In this document: positions 51,478 to 60,180 of the stretch, piece after piece
Layout of the letters: every line of letters begins with the position of its first letter
How positions within the stretch are numbered: the first letter of the stretch is position 1
NCBI GenBank assembly: GCA_963715565.1
Contig: OY970256.1
Location: forward strand, 1,860,001 to 1,924,000
Direction of reading: 5' to 3'
DNA: 64,000 nt
Source: JACVRN01 sp963715565
Lineage (GTDB): Bacteria > Acidobacteriota > Blastocatellia > Pyrinomonadales > Pyrinomonadaceae
Position numbers and translations under genes: made by a program
Notes under the pieces: model-generated
What the model saw: the letters and a program-made list of their open reading frames with translations, nothing else
What the model was told of the DNA's origin: nothing
The model's database searches: none

Positions 51478-53199
51478 TTATTGCGGTACGTCGTTGCGCT
51501 CGTAGAGGATGAGGGTGATGCCGGAGCGCATGTGGTAGGAACCGACGCGGCGGTAGCGCCCGGCCAGCGCCGCGTCGCATTCGGCCATCTGTTTGTCCGA
51601 GCAGACGACTATTTGTTCGCTGTGCGCGCCGACGCGGCCCGGATAGGCGACGCCCTTGAACTCGCGCATGTACCACGGCATGGGCCAGTATTCGGGCGAG
51701 GCAATCGAGATGGTCGTCTTCTCTTTTGTCCCGGCGCGGCGCGCGGCCTCGTTGATTTCGTTGACGAGCGCAAGGTAGGGACGCTGCGTGTGCGCGTAGA
51801 CGTAAGGATATTGTCCCTCGTTGTCGTATTGATAGAAGTTAAGCTGAATGGTCTGGTAAGCGCCGATAGCGACGGCGACTAAAATTATTCCGATGGCGAA
51901 GGCGCGCACGCGCGGGTTCTCTTCCGAGCGATAGAGACCATTGACGAAATATCCGGCCATGATTGCCAGGGGCGGAATAAAGCTCAGGACAAGCCAGGGC
52001 GTCTTGTAAGGCACGAGCGAGTAGGCCGCGATCATGCCTATGGCCCAGAGCGCGGAGAAGACGACGAAGCGATTCCTCGCCCGCCACAGCGCGGCGATGA
52101 CGCCGCCCAGACCTAACAACAAGAGCGCCGCTTCCTCCTGCCAGAGCCAATCAAAATAGGTCCATAAAGGTTTAGCATGAAACTCGCTCGTCCCCGTCTT
52201 CACCCAGATTTTGAAAGTCGCGAGGGAATCGTTGACGCCCTGCGCGTGCTTAAAGAAGGATGAATAGAAAAGCACGTGCAGGAAAATAAAAAGGGCCACG
52301 GCGGCTGCGCCGAGCCAAACTAGATCGCGCGGCTCGCCCAGACGTGCGAGGGTCGCCTTGATTCCCGTCTCGGTCGGAGGCGCGGAAACCTCGCGGCTCT
52401 TTTGACGTTTGCCTCGCGCGCTCTTTCTTTGAGAAGCATGTGTGCCGCGCATGCGCTGGTAGATGTCCGTGGAGACGACGGCGATGATAAAGACGCCCCC
52501 TGTAATCAGCGCCGTCTCCTTGGTCCCGAATAGAAGCGCGGCGCTTGCGGCTGCAAGCATCAGGTAAGCGGGCTTTGCGGTTTCATAATAACGTGCGGAG
52601 GCTGTGACGATGGCGACGGAAAAAAAGACGAAGAGCGATTCGTGTATGAAGTAGCGCGAGTAGTAGACGGCGGCGGGCGAGACGGCAACGAGCGCGGCTC
52701 CGGCGAGCGCGCCGATGGTTCCTATGTAGCGCCGCAGCGTGAGCATCAGCCAGATAGTCGCGATGCCGAAAATCGCCGGGACAAAACGCACGGCGAAATC
52801 GTTGAGACCGAAAAGCAATGATGAGGCGAGCGCGAAATAATAGAGCGTCGGCCCGTGATAATTCTCAGGGTTGTAGGCGTAGACGTGGTTGCGATAGAGA
52901 CCGATGAGAAAGAAGCCGTTGACGCCCTCGTCGTGATGAAAGGGTTTGAGCGAAAGATTATAAAGCCTGAGAATAGTCGCGGCTGCAAGAATCAGGGCGG
53001 AGGCCACAGGCCAGAGCCAGTGTGGAAGGTCGAACTCTTCCTCAAACTGCGGTGATTTTTTTTCGGCTTCTCTCTCCGGCTCGACGCGTGCCGGAGGAGG
53101 CGTCGTCGAAGCCGCCGCCGTTGTCTCCACCTCTTCAGGGCCACGCTTCTGAGCGCGCTTACGGTTGCGGGCGTGTGATTTTGTAGAGGCTGTACCCAC
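51478..53199 (-). CDS. Polytopic GT-C type glycosyltransferase (TIGR03663/Agl23-like)
   Basis: The product is 573 residues from GTG 53199 with GGAG eight bases upstream. A basic cytoplasmic N-terminus of about 60 residues is followed by about ten transmembrane segments. The first outer loop has HHDEGVNGFFLIGLYRNHVYAYNPENYHGP, the acidic loop motif of membrane glycosyltransferases using lipid-linked sugars, and the layout matches the TIGR03663 family. It overlaps the upstream polytopic gene by 41 bases, so the two are co-translated. The pair probably acts on cell-surface glycans; the acceptor is unknown. Confidence 0.8.
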   Translation of the reverse strand: MGTASTKSHARNRKRAQKRGPEEVETTAAASTTPPPARVEPEREAEKKSPQFEEEFDLPHWLWPVASALILAAATILRLYNLSLKPFHHDEGVNGFFLIGLYRNHVYAYNPENYHGPTLYYFALASSLLFGLNDFAVRFVPAIFGIATIWLMLTLRRYIGTIGALAGAALVAVSPAAVYYSRYFIHESLFVFFSVAIVTASARYYETAKPAYLMLAAASAALLFGTKETALITGGVFIIAVVSTDIYQRMRGTHASQRKSARGKRQKSREVSAPPTETGIKATLARLGEPRDLVWLGAAAVALFIFLHVLFYSSFFKHAQGVNDSLATFKIWVKTGTSEFHAKPLWTYFDWLWQEEAALLLLGLGGVIAALWRARNRFVVFSALWAIGMIAAYSLVPYKTPWLVLSFIPPLAIMAGYFVNGLYRSEENPRVRAFAIGIILVAVAIGAYQTIQLNFYQYDNEGQYPYVYAHTQRPYLALVNEINEAARRAGTKEKTTISIASPEYWPMPWYMREFKGVAYPGRVGAHSEQIVVCSDKQMAECDAALAGRYRRVGSYHMRSGITLILYERNDVPQ

Positions 53200-55201
53200 C
53201 TACTTCTCCAACCTTCGTGTATTGTGAAAAGAAACGGTCGTTGACCGGCATCATGTGGCGCTCAAGCGGCCCCGTGACAACATACTCGACGCCGTACTTC
53301 GCGAGCAAACCGTCGGCGTCCGCGCCTCCTGCATAGATGCGCTTGATGTCGTCCTCGCGCGGTTTGTATTCGAGCCCGTGCGTCCAGATGTGGCCCGGAT
53401 AGCCAAGGAGCGAGCGCCTTCCCGTCAATAATACAGGATGATTAAACGTCGGCGCGTTGACAATCAAGGCGCGGGGCGGCGTCTCCTTCTTAATCATCTC
53501 CGCGAAGGCCAGCGCGTGCAGGTCAAACTCTCCATGCTCGGTCGTCTTCGAGACGACGCGCCAGATATCAAGAGCGCCCGCGAGCGTGAGCGAGACGAAG
53601 AGCAGACTTGCGGCCACGCGTCCCCAGCGGTTCATTCGCCACAGCTCGACCAGCAGGAGCGCAATCAACGGACAGGACGCGACCCACCAGTAAAAGATGA
53701 CCTTGTTGTTGTCCCACACCCATGGGGCAAGGCGTATGACGTTCGGCATCAGAAAAAAGATGAGGAACGGCAGGTAGAAAAGCAGCAGGCGGCGGCGTAT
53801 GAGATAGGTTTCGTTGCGCCGCCAGAGAAGCGCCGCGACCAGCAGCGGGATAAACAGACCCGTGTTCTTGAACCAGAACCAGATGAAGTTTTCGTCGCCC
53901 TTGTCCCAACCGAATTGCCAGCCCAGAAAACTGCGAAAGCTCGTGGAGCTTCCCACCATAGACCACAGAAGCTGAGGTACGGCGACGAGTGAGGCGGCCG
54001 CGAAAAAGAGCGCCCACTCGCGCCAGCGCCTGCGGAAGATGACGGCCAGACACGCGCCCGCCAGCATCGTCACGCCAAAGCTATGCGCGTGCACCAGCAC
54101 CAGCGAGCCCGCAATCAAGCCCGCCGCAACCATACGCTTCGCGGAAGGGGAAAGCGGGAAAAGGGGAAGAGGTGAAGAGGGCGAAGAGACTGCTTCACTC
54201 GTCTCGTCTTTAGCTTTTCGTTTCCCGCTCTTTACCTTTTCCCCATTTCCCCCTTTACCATTTTCCCCTTCTTCTTGAGCCAGCCACCACTGTGTGAAAA
54301 CTATAATCGCGAGCGGCAATCCTAGAAGAATGCTGCGCTGCGGGATGAGGAGCGCCGTCAAGGCATTGCCCCAGCGCCACCCGCCCTGATTCATGATCGT
54401 ATAGTCGTGCGTCAATTCTCCAAGCAGCGCGAACAGCCCGCGCTCGCTCGCACGCACTTCGCCCCACAGCATCCACCAGCCAAGGCCGCCGCTGAAAAGT
54501 ACAAGCAGGGGTGTGAGGAACGCCGCCGCGCGGTCGCGCGTTTGCACCAGCGCCCAGCGATGCAGCAAGCCCACCAGCGAGATTCCCAGCACGAAGTTTT
54601 CCAGAAAGAGCGCATCGCGCAAACTCGCCCCGGCGCGCACAAAAATAGCGGCGACAAAATCGGCTATGAACGGATAAGTAAACTTGACCCCGGCGTATTC
54701 AGGGTCCTGCGGCGGGAAATTCTGCCCGTGTACAAAGCTCGTGATGATGCCCAGATGAAAAGGAAGGTCGCCGTAGTTATTCGTCACGCCCGTCGATAAT
54801 CCGCCCGCTCTCTCTATCAACACGCGGTCAAACAGCAGCCAGAAAAAGATAGCCGCCCCCGCGTAAAAGAGAAAGACAACAGTCGAGCGCCACGTAGGCC
54901 GCGAAGTAGCGCGCATGATTCCACTCCACGCCCCGTCCCAATCCGCGCGCACACGACTTCTGAACTCAGGATTTTTTAAGAGAACAAACGGCGACGCGAC
55001 AATCATCGCCGACACGATGAGCGCAAGCGGCGTCAACCCCACGAACGAAGCGACCAGAAACCCCACGAGCCCCAGCGCCGCGAACCCCGTCGTCGCCCCC
55101 ATACACAAACGCCCCGCCAGCGGAGCATCCTCATCATAAAGATACGTCGCCAGCGCCCCGCCCGGGATAGCCACCAACGCCAGCAGAAGTGCCACAAGCA
55201 T
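53159..55201 (-). CDS. Polytopic membrane protein, GT-C-like
   Basis: This 680-residue protein has about fourteen hydrophobic segments. An outer loop contains NNYGDLPFHLGIITSFVHGQNFPPQDPEYAG, which resembles acidic active-site loops of GT-C glycosyltransferases. It has a soluble C-terminal portion with LLGYPGHIWTHGLEYKPREDDIKRIYAGGDAD-type residues near 600. A low-complexity, Lys/Gly/Ser/Pro-rich linker at about 309-352 matches a heptad-like repeat in the DNA. It shares a 41-base overlap with the TIGR03663-like gene. Confidence 0.75.
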   Translation of the reverse strand: MLVALLLALVAIPGGALATYLYDEDAPLAGRLCMGATTGFAALGLVGFLVASFVGLTPLALIVSAMIVASPFVLLKNPEFRSRVRADWDGAWSGIMRATSRPTWRSTVVFLFYAGAAIFFWLLFDRVLIERAGGLSTGVTNNYGDLPFHLGIITSFVHGQNFPPQDPEYAGVKFTYPFIADFVAAIFVRAGASLRDALFLENFVLGISLVGLLHRWALVQTRDRAAAFLTPLLVLFSGGLGWWMLWGEVRASERGLFALLGELTHDYTIMNQGGWRWGNALTALLIPQRSILLGLPLAIIVFTQWWLAQEEGENGKGGNGEKVKSGKRKAKDETSEAVSSPSSPLPLFPLSPSAKRMVAAGLIAGSLVLVHAHSFGVTMLAGACLAVIFRRRWREWALFFAAASLVAVPQLLWSMVGSSTSFRSFLGWQFGWDKGDENFIWFWFKNTGLFIPLLVAALLWRRNETYLIRRRLLLFYLPFLIFFLMPNVIRLAPWVWDNNKVIFYWWVASCPLIALLLVELWRMNRWGRVAASLLFVSLTLAGALDIWRVVSKTTEHGEFDLHALAFAEMIKKETPPRALIVNAPTFNHPVLLTGRRSLLGYPGHIWTHGLEYKPREDDIKRIYAGGADADGLLAKYGVEYVVTGPLERHMMPVNDRFFSQYTKVGEVGGYSLYKITRPQP
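54144..54276. repeat. Heptad-like repeat B17 inside a coding region
   Basis: GGGGAAA/GCGGGAA-type words on the left and a complementary TTTCCCGC, TTTTCCCC, TTTCCCCC, TTTTCCCC series on the right form an imperfect hairpin. It lies in frame in the membrane-protein gene and encodes the linker at about 309-352. Confidence 0.6.
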
Positions 55202-55696
55202 AAAGGATGAAAATTAACGTCCTCAGTGGGTTTAAGAAAAACGTGGAGCCTCGAAGCTCCGGATTCCGAATTATTCTACACCACGCGCACGCCCGCAGGC
55301 ATTAATGCGGAGGATGAGTTAAAAACAAAGTGCATCCTGAATGCAAGAAACGGCGCGTTGTTTTTTAAGAGCCAGCCTCGAAGGGCTTGCAGCCCCGGCT
55401 GCCTGTTTTCAAATCTTTGCAACATTTTCGCGGCGATTGTCACTTAACTATTAACAGAAGTGCCAGCTAAAGCGTCTTTGAAGATGAGGGAGGGGCCGTA
55501 GACTAACGGAAAAGTCCTGAAACTCTTGCTCTTGAGCCTCGTCAAGGGTTATCTTTAGGGCGTAGCATTGGCTCTCCCCTCCTGTAAAACATCCCTTCGA
55601 TTCGGGAAGCATCTTTTCCGAACCGGCGGGACATCCAATGTCTTGCCAACCGAAGGAGTTTTTTAGCCTGTCCAACTACATCAGGAGCTTGAGGCC
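55202..55696. other. Long divergent intergenic region with a possible structured leader
   Basis: No gene is convincing here. Near the right gene, GGGAGGGGCC at 55488-55497 can pair with GGCTCTCCCCTCC at 55570-55582, enclosing smaller stems. A TCCCTTCGATTCGGGA hairpin follows, then GGAGTTTTTT. It could be a leader RNA of the VWFA-related gene. No known riboswitch was recognised. Confidence 0.35.
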
Positions 55697-57022
55697 ATGA
55701 AGAAGATTGCCGCTATCGTTTCGCTCCTCGTCTTTTCTCTCTCCTCCGTGCCGTTCGCCGCCGCGCAAACCAGACCGCGCCGCGTTGGGAAACAGCCGCC
55801 GCCACAGACGAGTGCGCCGCAGACAAGTAAGCCGCAAACAAGGATTATAGATGAAGACGCGCCGCCACCGCCGCCCGTGCCCAATCGTCGCCCGCCCACG
55901 CTGGGCGGAGCCAACGGCACTCCGTCAAGCGGAGGCACTCAGACCGCTCAAGCTCCTAAAGAGGACGAGCAGGTAGAGATAGGCGAAGGCGACATCCTGC
56001 GCATCAGTACGACGCTCGTGACCATTCCCGTGAGCGTGCTAGACCGCAACGGCAAGTACGTGCCGAACCTGCGCAAGGACGATTTCCGTATCTATGAAGA
56101 GGGTCAGGAGCAGGAGGTGGCTTATTTCGCCTCGGTCGAAAAACCCTTTACCGTCGCGCTCATACTGGACACGTCAGGCTCTACCAAGGGCAAGATGGAC
56201 AGCATACAGCAGGCGGCCATAGAGTTTGTCAACCAGCTTCGCGCGGACGACCGCGTGATGGTCCTTTCGTTTGACGACCGCGTGCGCCTGCTCTGCGAGC
56301 CGACCAACGACCGCTACGCGCTCCAGTACGCTATTCTGCAATCGGAGCCCGGCGAAGGAACCAAGCTCTACGACGCGGTGGACTATGTCATCAACCAGAA
56401 GTTCAATCGCATCACGGGCCGCAAGGCGATAGTGCTTTTTACGGACGGAGTGGATACGACGAGCCGCCGCGCTTCTTATGAAAGCACCGTCCGCGATGCG
56501 GAAGAGCTGGACGCGCTGATTTATCCGATACGCTACGATACTTATGCCGATACGGTGGGACGCATGGGCGGCGGAGGTCGTCGGCGCGCGCCAACCATAG
56601 GCGATATCTTCGGCAGCATCCTGAGTGGCCGGAGCGTTATCATCACAACGCCGTCGGGCGGCGCTAATTGTGCAGGCTGCACGCCCGAAGAGTACGAACG
56701 CGGCGCTCAATACCTGCAAGACCTCGCACAGAAAACGGGGACGCGCGTGCAGGAGGCGTCGGACGACCCGCGCTATCTCTCGCAAGCCTTTTCGGTCATC
56801 TCGGAAGAGCTGCGACGCCAGTACAGCATTGGCTACTATCCGAAGGGCTCTGCACAGGCGGGCGAGCGTCGCCAGATACGCGTACAGGTTCGCCAGCCCA
56901 ACATGGCCGTGCGCGCACGCGATAGCTACATTTTCAAAGGCCAGTCATCCACGCCGCCCGACCAACCGCAGCAACGACCCGCCCCCACAATGCGCGACCG
57001 CCAGATTGCGACCAGACCGTAA
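55697..57022 (+). CDS. VWFA-related acidobacterial protein (TIGR03436 type), secreted
   Basis: This 441-residue protein has a signal peptide (about 1-24), a Pro-rich disordered linker (about 25-95) and a strand-rich segment (RISTTLVTIPVSVLDRNGKYVPNLRKDDFRIYEEG). A VWA domain (about 148-380) follows with an intact metal site: DTSGST, later GTKLYDAV, and LFTDGVDTTS. A Gly-rich loop and a Cys pair (CAGC) occur inside it. The C-terminal tail is Pro/Arg/Gln-rich. The family is abundant in Acidobacteriota and is thought to bind partner proteins outside the cell. An adequate leader precedes it. Confidence 0.88.
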   Translation: MKKIAAIVSLLVFSLSSVPFAAAQTRPRRVGKQPPPQTSAPQTSKPQTRIIDEDAPPPPPVPNRRPPTLGGANGTPSSGGTQTAQAPKEDEQVEIGEGDILRISTTLVTIPVSVLDRNGKYVPNLRKDDFRIYEEGQEQEVAYFASVEKPFTVALILDTSGSTKGKMDSIQQAAIEFVNQLRADDRVMVLSFDDRVRLLCEPTNDRYALQYAILQSEPGEGTKLYDAVDYVINQKFNRITGRKAIVLFTDGVDTTSRRASYESTVRDAEELDALIYPIRYDTYADTVGRMGGGGRRRAPTIGDIFGSILSGRSVIITTPSGGANCAGCTPEEYERGAQYLQDLAQKTGTRVQEASDDPRYLSQAFSVISEELRRQYSIGYYPKGSAQAGERRQIRVQVRQPNMAVRARDSYIFKGQSSTPPDQPQQRPAPTMRDRQIATRP

Positions 57023-57027
57023 AAAGC

Positions 57028-57132
57028 AGGGATGAGGGCGGAGGGATGAGGGATGAAAGGGCTTGATTCAATATCAACGAATCAAGCCCTTTGTTCTTAC
57101 TTCATCCCTCATCCCTCCGCCCTCATCCCTTA
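57028..57132. repeat. Heptad-word hairpin B18
   Basis: The arms iterate GGGATGA, GGGCGGA, GGGATGA, GGGATGA plus GAAAGGGCTTGATTC and full complements. It uses the same word as B16 and fills the space between convergent genes, covering the glgC stop codon. Confidence 0.85.
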
Positions 57133-58425
57133 CACTATCGTTCCGTCTTTGACGGTCGCGTTTTTGGGGACGATGATGATGCGGTCGCGTATGTAGTAGC
57201 TGCCGTCGGGGCCGTCCGCTTCTTCGAGGCCGAGTTCGTTGACGAGGCGCACGTTTGCTCCTATGCGCGCGTTTTTGTCTACGATGGCGCGGCGGATGAC
57301 GGAATTGCTGCCGATGCCTATGTGCGGGATGCCTGTGGCTACCTCCTGGCGCAGCTCGTCCAGAGATTGGTAATAATCCGCGCCCATCAAGACCGCAGAT
57401 TCTATATGCGTGCCTTCGTCTATGCGGCTGCGCAAGCCTACGATGGAGCTTTTAATCGTCGCGCCGTTGAGGATGCAGCCTTCCGTGACGTTGGAATCCG
57501 TGATGTTGCAGTTGTGCATCTTCGAGGGCGGCAAGTATCGCGGGCGCGTGTAGATGGGCGCTTCCGCATCGAACAGGTTAAACTTCGGAATCGGCCTCGT
57601 CATGTCAAGGTTGGCTTCGTAAAAGGCGCTGATGGTTCCTATGTCTTCCCAGTAGCCGTCGAACATAAAGCCCTGCACGTGGCCCGTCTCAATAGCCTTC
57701 GGGATAATCTCGCGCCCGAAATCCATCGCCTCCGGGTTTTTTGACAACAATTGAATCAGACGGTCATAGTTGAAGACGTAGATTCCCATCGAGGCCAGAA
57801 AGGGGCGCACGAGTGCTTCTTCCGCGCTCAGGCCGAGGCTCGTAGTATCCACGCGCATCGCGTCGAGCGACTCGCCCTTGGGCTTTTCACGAAACTCTAC
57901 GATGCGGCCCGTCTGGTCCGTCTTTAACAACCCGAAGCCTTCGGCCAAATCGCGGCGACAGGGGATGACGGAAACGGTGACGTCCGCATTGGTCTCGAAA
58001 TGGCGCGCTAGAAAGGCTCTATAGTCCATGCGGTAAAGATGGTCGCCCGAAAGTATGAGCAGCGTGTCGATGCCCCAATCGCTGATGTGCGGGAGCACCT
58101 GACGGACAGCGTCCGCCGTGCCCTGAAACCACTCCGGGTTCTGCGGCGTCTGCTCGGCGGCGAGGATTTCCACAAAGGCGTCCGCAAACTGCGAGAAGCG
58201 ATAGGTGCGCGAGATGTGGCGATTCAGGGAAGCGGAGTTGTACTGCGTGAGGACGAAAATTTTTGTGACGTCCGAGTTGATGCAATTAGAGACCGGAATA
58301 TCAATCAGCCTGTACTTGCCGCCGAGCGGCACGGCGGGCTTTGAACGCTCCTTGGTCAACGGAAACAGGCGCGAACCCGCACCTCCGCCCAGTACAACTG
58401 CCAGCACATTACGTTTGGCTGCCAT
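57130..58425 (-). CDS. glgC: Glucose-1-phosphate adenylyltransferase
   Basis: ATG 58425 has GGTGAGG seven bases upstream, giving 431 residues; the frame from 58500 adds 25 residues without support. The enzyme makes ADP-glucose for glycogen. It shows the nucleotide loop VLGGGAGSRLFPLTKERSKPAVP, IDIPVSNCINS, the substrate loop GDHLYRMDY, and EFREKPKG. A C-terminal left-handed beta-helix follows (SIVGLRSRIDEGTHIESAVLMGADYY). The sequence is nearer to the cyanobacterial and plant form than to the enterobacterial one. The phosphorylase that breaks down glycogen is at 13.3-15.5 kb. Confidence 0.94.
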   Translation of the reverse strand: MAAKRNVLAVVLGGGAGSRLFPLTKERSKPAVPLGGKYRLIDIPVSNCINSDVTKIFVLTQYNSASLNRHISRTYRFSQFADAFVEILAAEQTPQNPEWFQGTADAVRQVLPHISDWGIDTLLILSGDHLYRMDYRAFLARHFETNADVTVSVIPCRRDLAEGFGLLKTDQTGRIVEFREKPKGESLDAMRVDTTSLGLSAEEALVRPFLASMGIYVFNYDRLIQLLSKNPEAMDFGREIIPKAIETGHVQGFMFDGYWEDIGTISAFYEANLDMTRPIPKFNLFDAEAPIYTRPRYLPPSKMHNCNITDSNVTEGCILNGATIKSSIVGLRSRIDEGTHIESAVLMGADYYQSLDELRQEVATGIPHIGIGSNSVIRRAIVDKNARIGANVRLVNELGLEEADGPDGSYYIRDRIIIVPKNATVKDGTIV

Positions 58426-58557
58426 GACAACCTCACCTTGATCGCCGAATTTTAGAAGAGAACGCCTCAGAGCATAGTCGCAAAGGTAGGAGCGTTTCAA
58501 GTCGCGCGGCGCTGCTGACAGAGCGCGGAATCAAGCTACGAACCCGCAAAATTGTTT

Positions 58558-58718
58558 TTAGCTCCGTAGGAGCCGGATGTTTATAGCTTGATTGTCATCA
58601 TCAAGAATCAAGCTCCGTAGGAGCGGCATGTCATGGATGCTGAACATGACGCTCCTACGGAGCTTGATTCTTGATTGATGCCGTTAAACTATAAACATCC
58701 TCGCTCCTACGGAGCTAA
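58558..58718. repeat. Four-stem palindromic repeat A4
   Basis: Plan as in A1. It shares with A1 a long identical run from ATGTTTATAGC through TTGATTGTCATCAT to the inner GCTCCGTAGGAGCG. It lies between divergent genes, upstream of the ECF sigma gene. Confidence 0.8.
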
Positions 58719-58872
58719 GGCTTGTCTTACATCAAATTCGCGTTAAGATATCTCCTCGGCGGCGTCTCCCTTGAATCTTTTCCAAGGCCCGCGAGGCCAA
58801 CCAAACTTACGGGCCCTGTGTCTATGGCGTTGACCTGATGAAGCGCCGGAGAGCGAAAGGTTAAAATCCTTA

Positions 58873-59493
58873 GTGATCGACACTGAGAGCGATTTAATCC
58901 AGAGAGCGCAGCGCGGCGACCGCGAAGCCTTTTCGCTTCTGGCACGTCAATTCGAGCGCCGTATCTATTCGCTCGCGCTCTATTACGTGCGCAATCCGTC
59001 GGACGCCGAAGACCTTTCGCAAGAGGTCTGGCTTAAGGCTTACAGGGGTCTCGCAAGCTTTCGCGGTGATTCGAGCTTCTACACGTGGCTGCGCCACATC
59101 ACCATCAACGCCTTTCTCAATCACCGTCGTGCGCTCACCATGCGAACAAACGGCGAGCCGCAGATGATTAGAATGGTAGAGGTGGACGCGGCGGATTATG
59201 AAGAATCAATCGGTCCCGCGCTGAGCAGCTACGACCCCGAGCATGATCTTCATCAAAAGATTATGGTCGAGCGTGTGATGAATGCCCTGACGGAATTGAC
59301 GCCGCAGCAACGCTTGATTTTCATCCTCAAACACAACGAGGGGATGACGTATGAAGAGATAGCGACTTCGTTGAACTGCTCTGCGGGGACGATTAAGAAG
59401 TCGCTGTTTCGAACGGTTCAGAAGTTGCGCCAGCATCTGGGTTTTAATCAGGGAGCAAGGGGATATTTGCGGTTCGCCGCAGGCGGTAAATAA
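58873..59493 (+). CDS. ECF RNA polymerase sigma factor
   Basis: This 206-residue protein starts with GTG; AAGG lies about 13 bases upstream. Region 2 (about 10-90) has DREAFSLLARQFERRIYSLALYYVRNPSDAEDLSQEVWLKAYRGLASFRGDSSFYTWLRHITINAFLNHRR. Region 4 (about 135-190) has LTELTPQQRLIFILKHNEGMTYEEIATSLNCSAGTIKKSLFRTVQKLR. This is a complete ECF factor of the RpoE-like kind. The anti-sigma gene is 12 bases downstream. Element A4 lies just upstream and may sit in or near the promoter. Confidence 0.92.
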   Translation: MIDTESDLIQRAQRGDREAFSLLARQFERRIYSLALYYVRNPSDAEDLSQEVWLKAYRGLASFRGDSSFYTWLRHITINAFLNHRRALTMRTNGEPQMIRMVEVDAADYEESIGPALSSYDPEHDLHQKIMVERVMNALTELTPQQRLIFILKHNEGMTYEEIATSLNCSAGTIKKSLFRTVQKLRQHLGFNQGARGYLRFAAGGK

Positions 59494-59505
59494 TGGAGTT
59501 TTGAA

Positions 59506-60180
59506 ATGCACGATTGCCGTAAAACCAGAGAGGACTTGACCGACCTCGTCTTTAACGAGGTGGACGCCACACGAGAGCTTGCGCTCATGGAAGAGTTGGA
59601 GCTGTGCGCGGGTTGCCGCCACGAGTATCGCTCCATGCTCGACGCTCTCAAGACGTTTGACGAAACAGCCCCCGCGATGCTGCCGCCCGAAAATTACTGG
59701 GCGTCGTACCACGCATCCTTAGACCGGCGTCTTGACAGCGTCGCGCATTCACAAACGCCTTCCATCTGGCGGCGGCTCTTTACTACCTCTTTTTCCATGC
59801 CGCTGCCGGTGGCCGCTGCCGCAGCGCTTCTCATCGCCGTCACAACCATCGTCGCCGTCCGCTCGCTGATGTTCCACAAGCAAGCCGCGCCCGAGGCGAG
59901 TGCTTCAGTCAGAGAGGTTGAGGTGATTAAAGAGGTCGAGAAGCCCGTCGTCGTCGAACGGGTCGTGACGCGCACGGTCTATGTCCAGCGTCCGCAGACG
60001 AGCAGCGCTGCAAGCGCGCGCCGCCCGACAGTGCCTTCTCTACAGGGCACGCCGGACATGACGGCCAGCACAGGCAGGAACGACACGCAGGAGCGTGCGC
60101 GCGCCGCGCTCAATGGTTTTCAGCCGCCGCCCGACGTCAAGCTGACGGTCATCAAAGGAAGTTATCCGGATGAGAAGTAA
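59506..60180 (+). CDS. Transmembrane anti-sigma factor
   Basis: This 224-residue protein has an N-terminal zinc-finger-like anti-sigma domain (MHDCRKTREDLTDLV, ... LELCAGCRHEY). One transmembrane helix is at about 101-118 (PVAAAAALLIAVTTIVAV). A basic/acidic periplasmic part follows (REVEVIKEVEKPVVVERVVTRTVYV). It should hold the ECF factor encoded just upstream inactive until an envelope signal arrives. The next gene overlaps it by 11 bases. Confidence 0.85.
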   Translation: MHDCRKTREDLTDLVFNEVDATRELALMEELELCAGCRHEYRSMLDALKTFDETAPAMLPPENYWASYHASLDRRLDSVAHSQTPSIWRRLFTTSFSMPLPVAAAAALLIAVTTIVAVRSLMFHKQAAPEASASVREVEVIKEVEKPVVVERVVTRTVYVQRPQTSSAASARRPTVPSLQGTPDMTASTGRNDTQERARAALNGFQPPPDVKLTVIKGSYPDEK

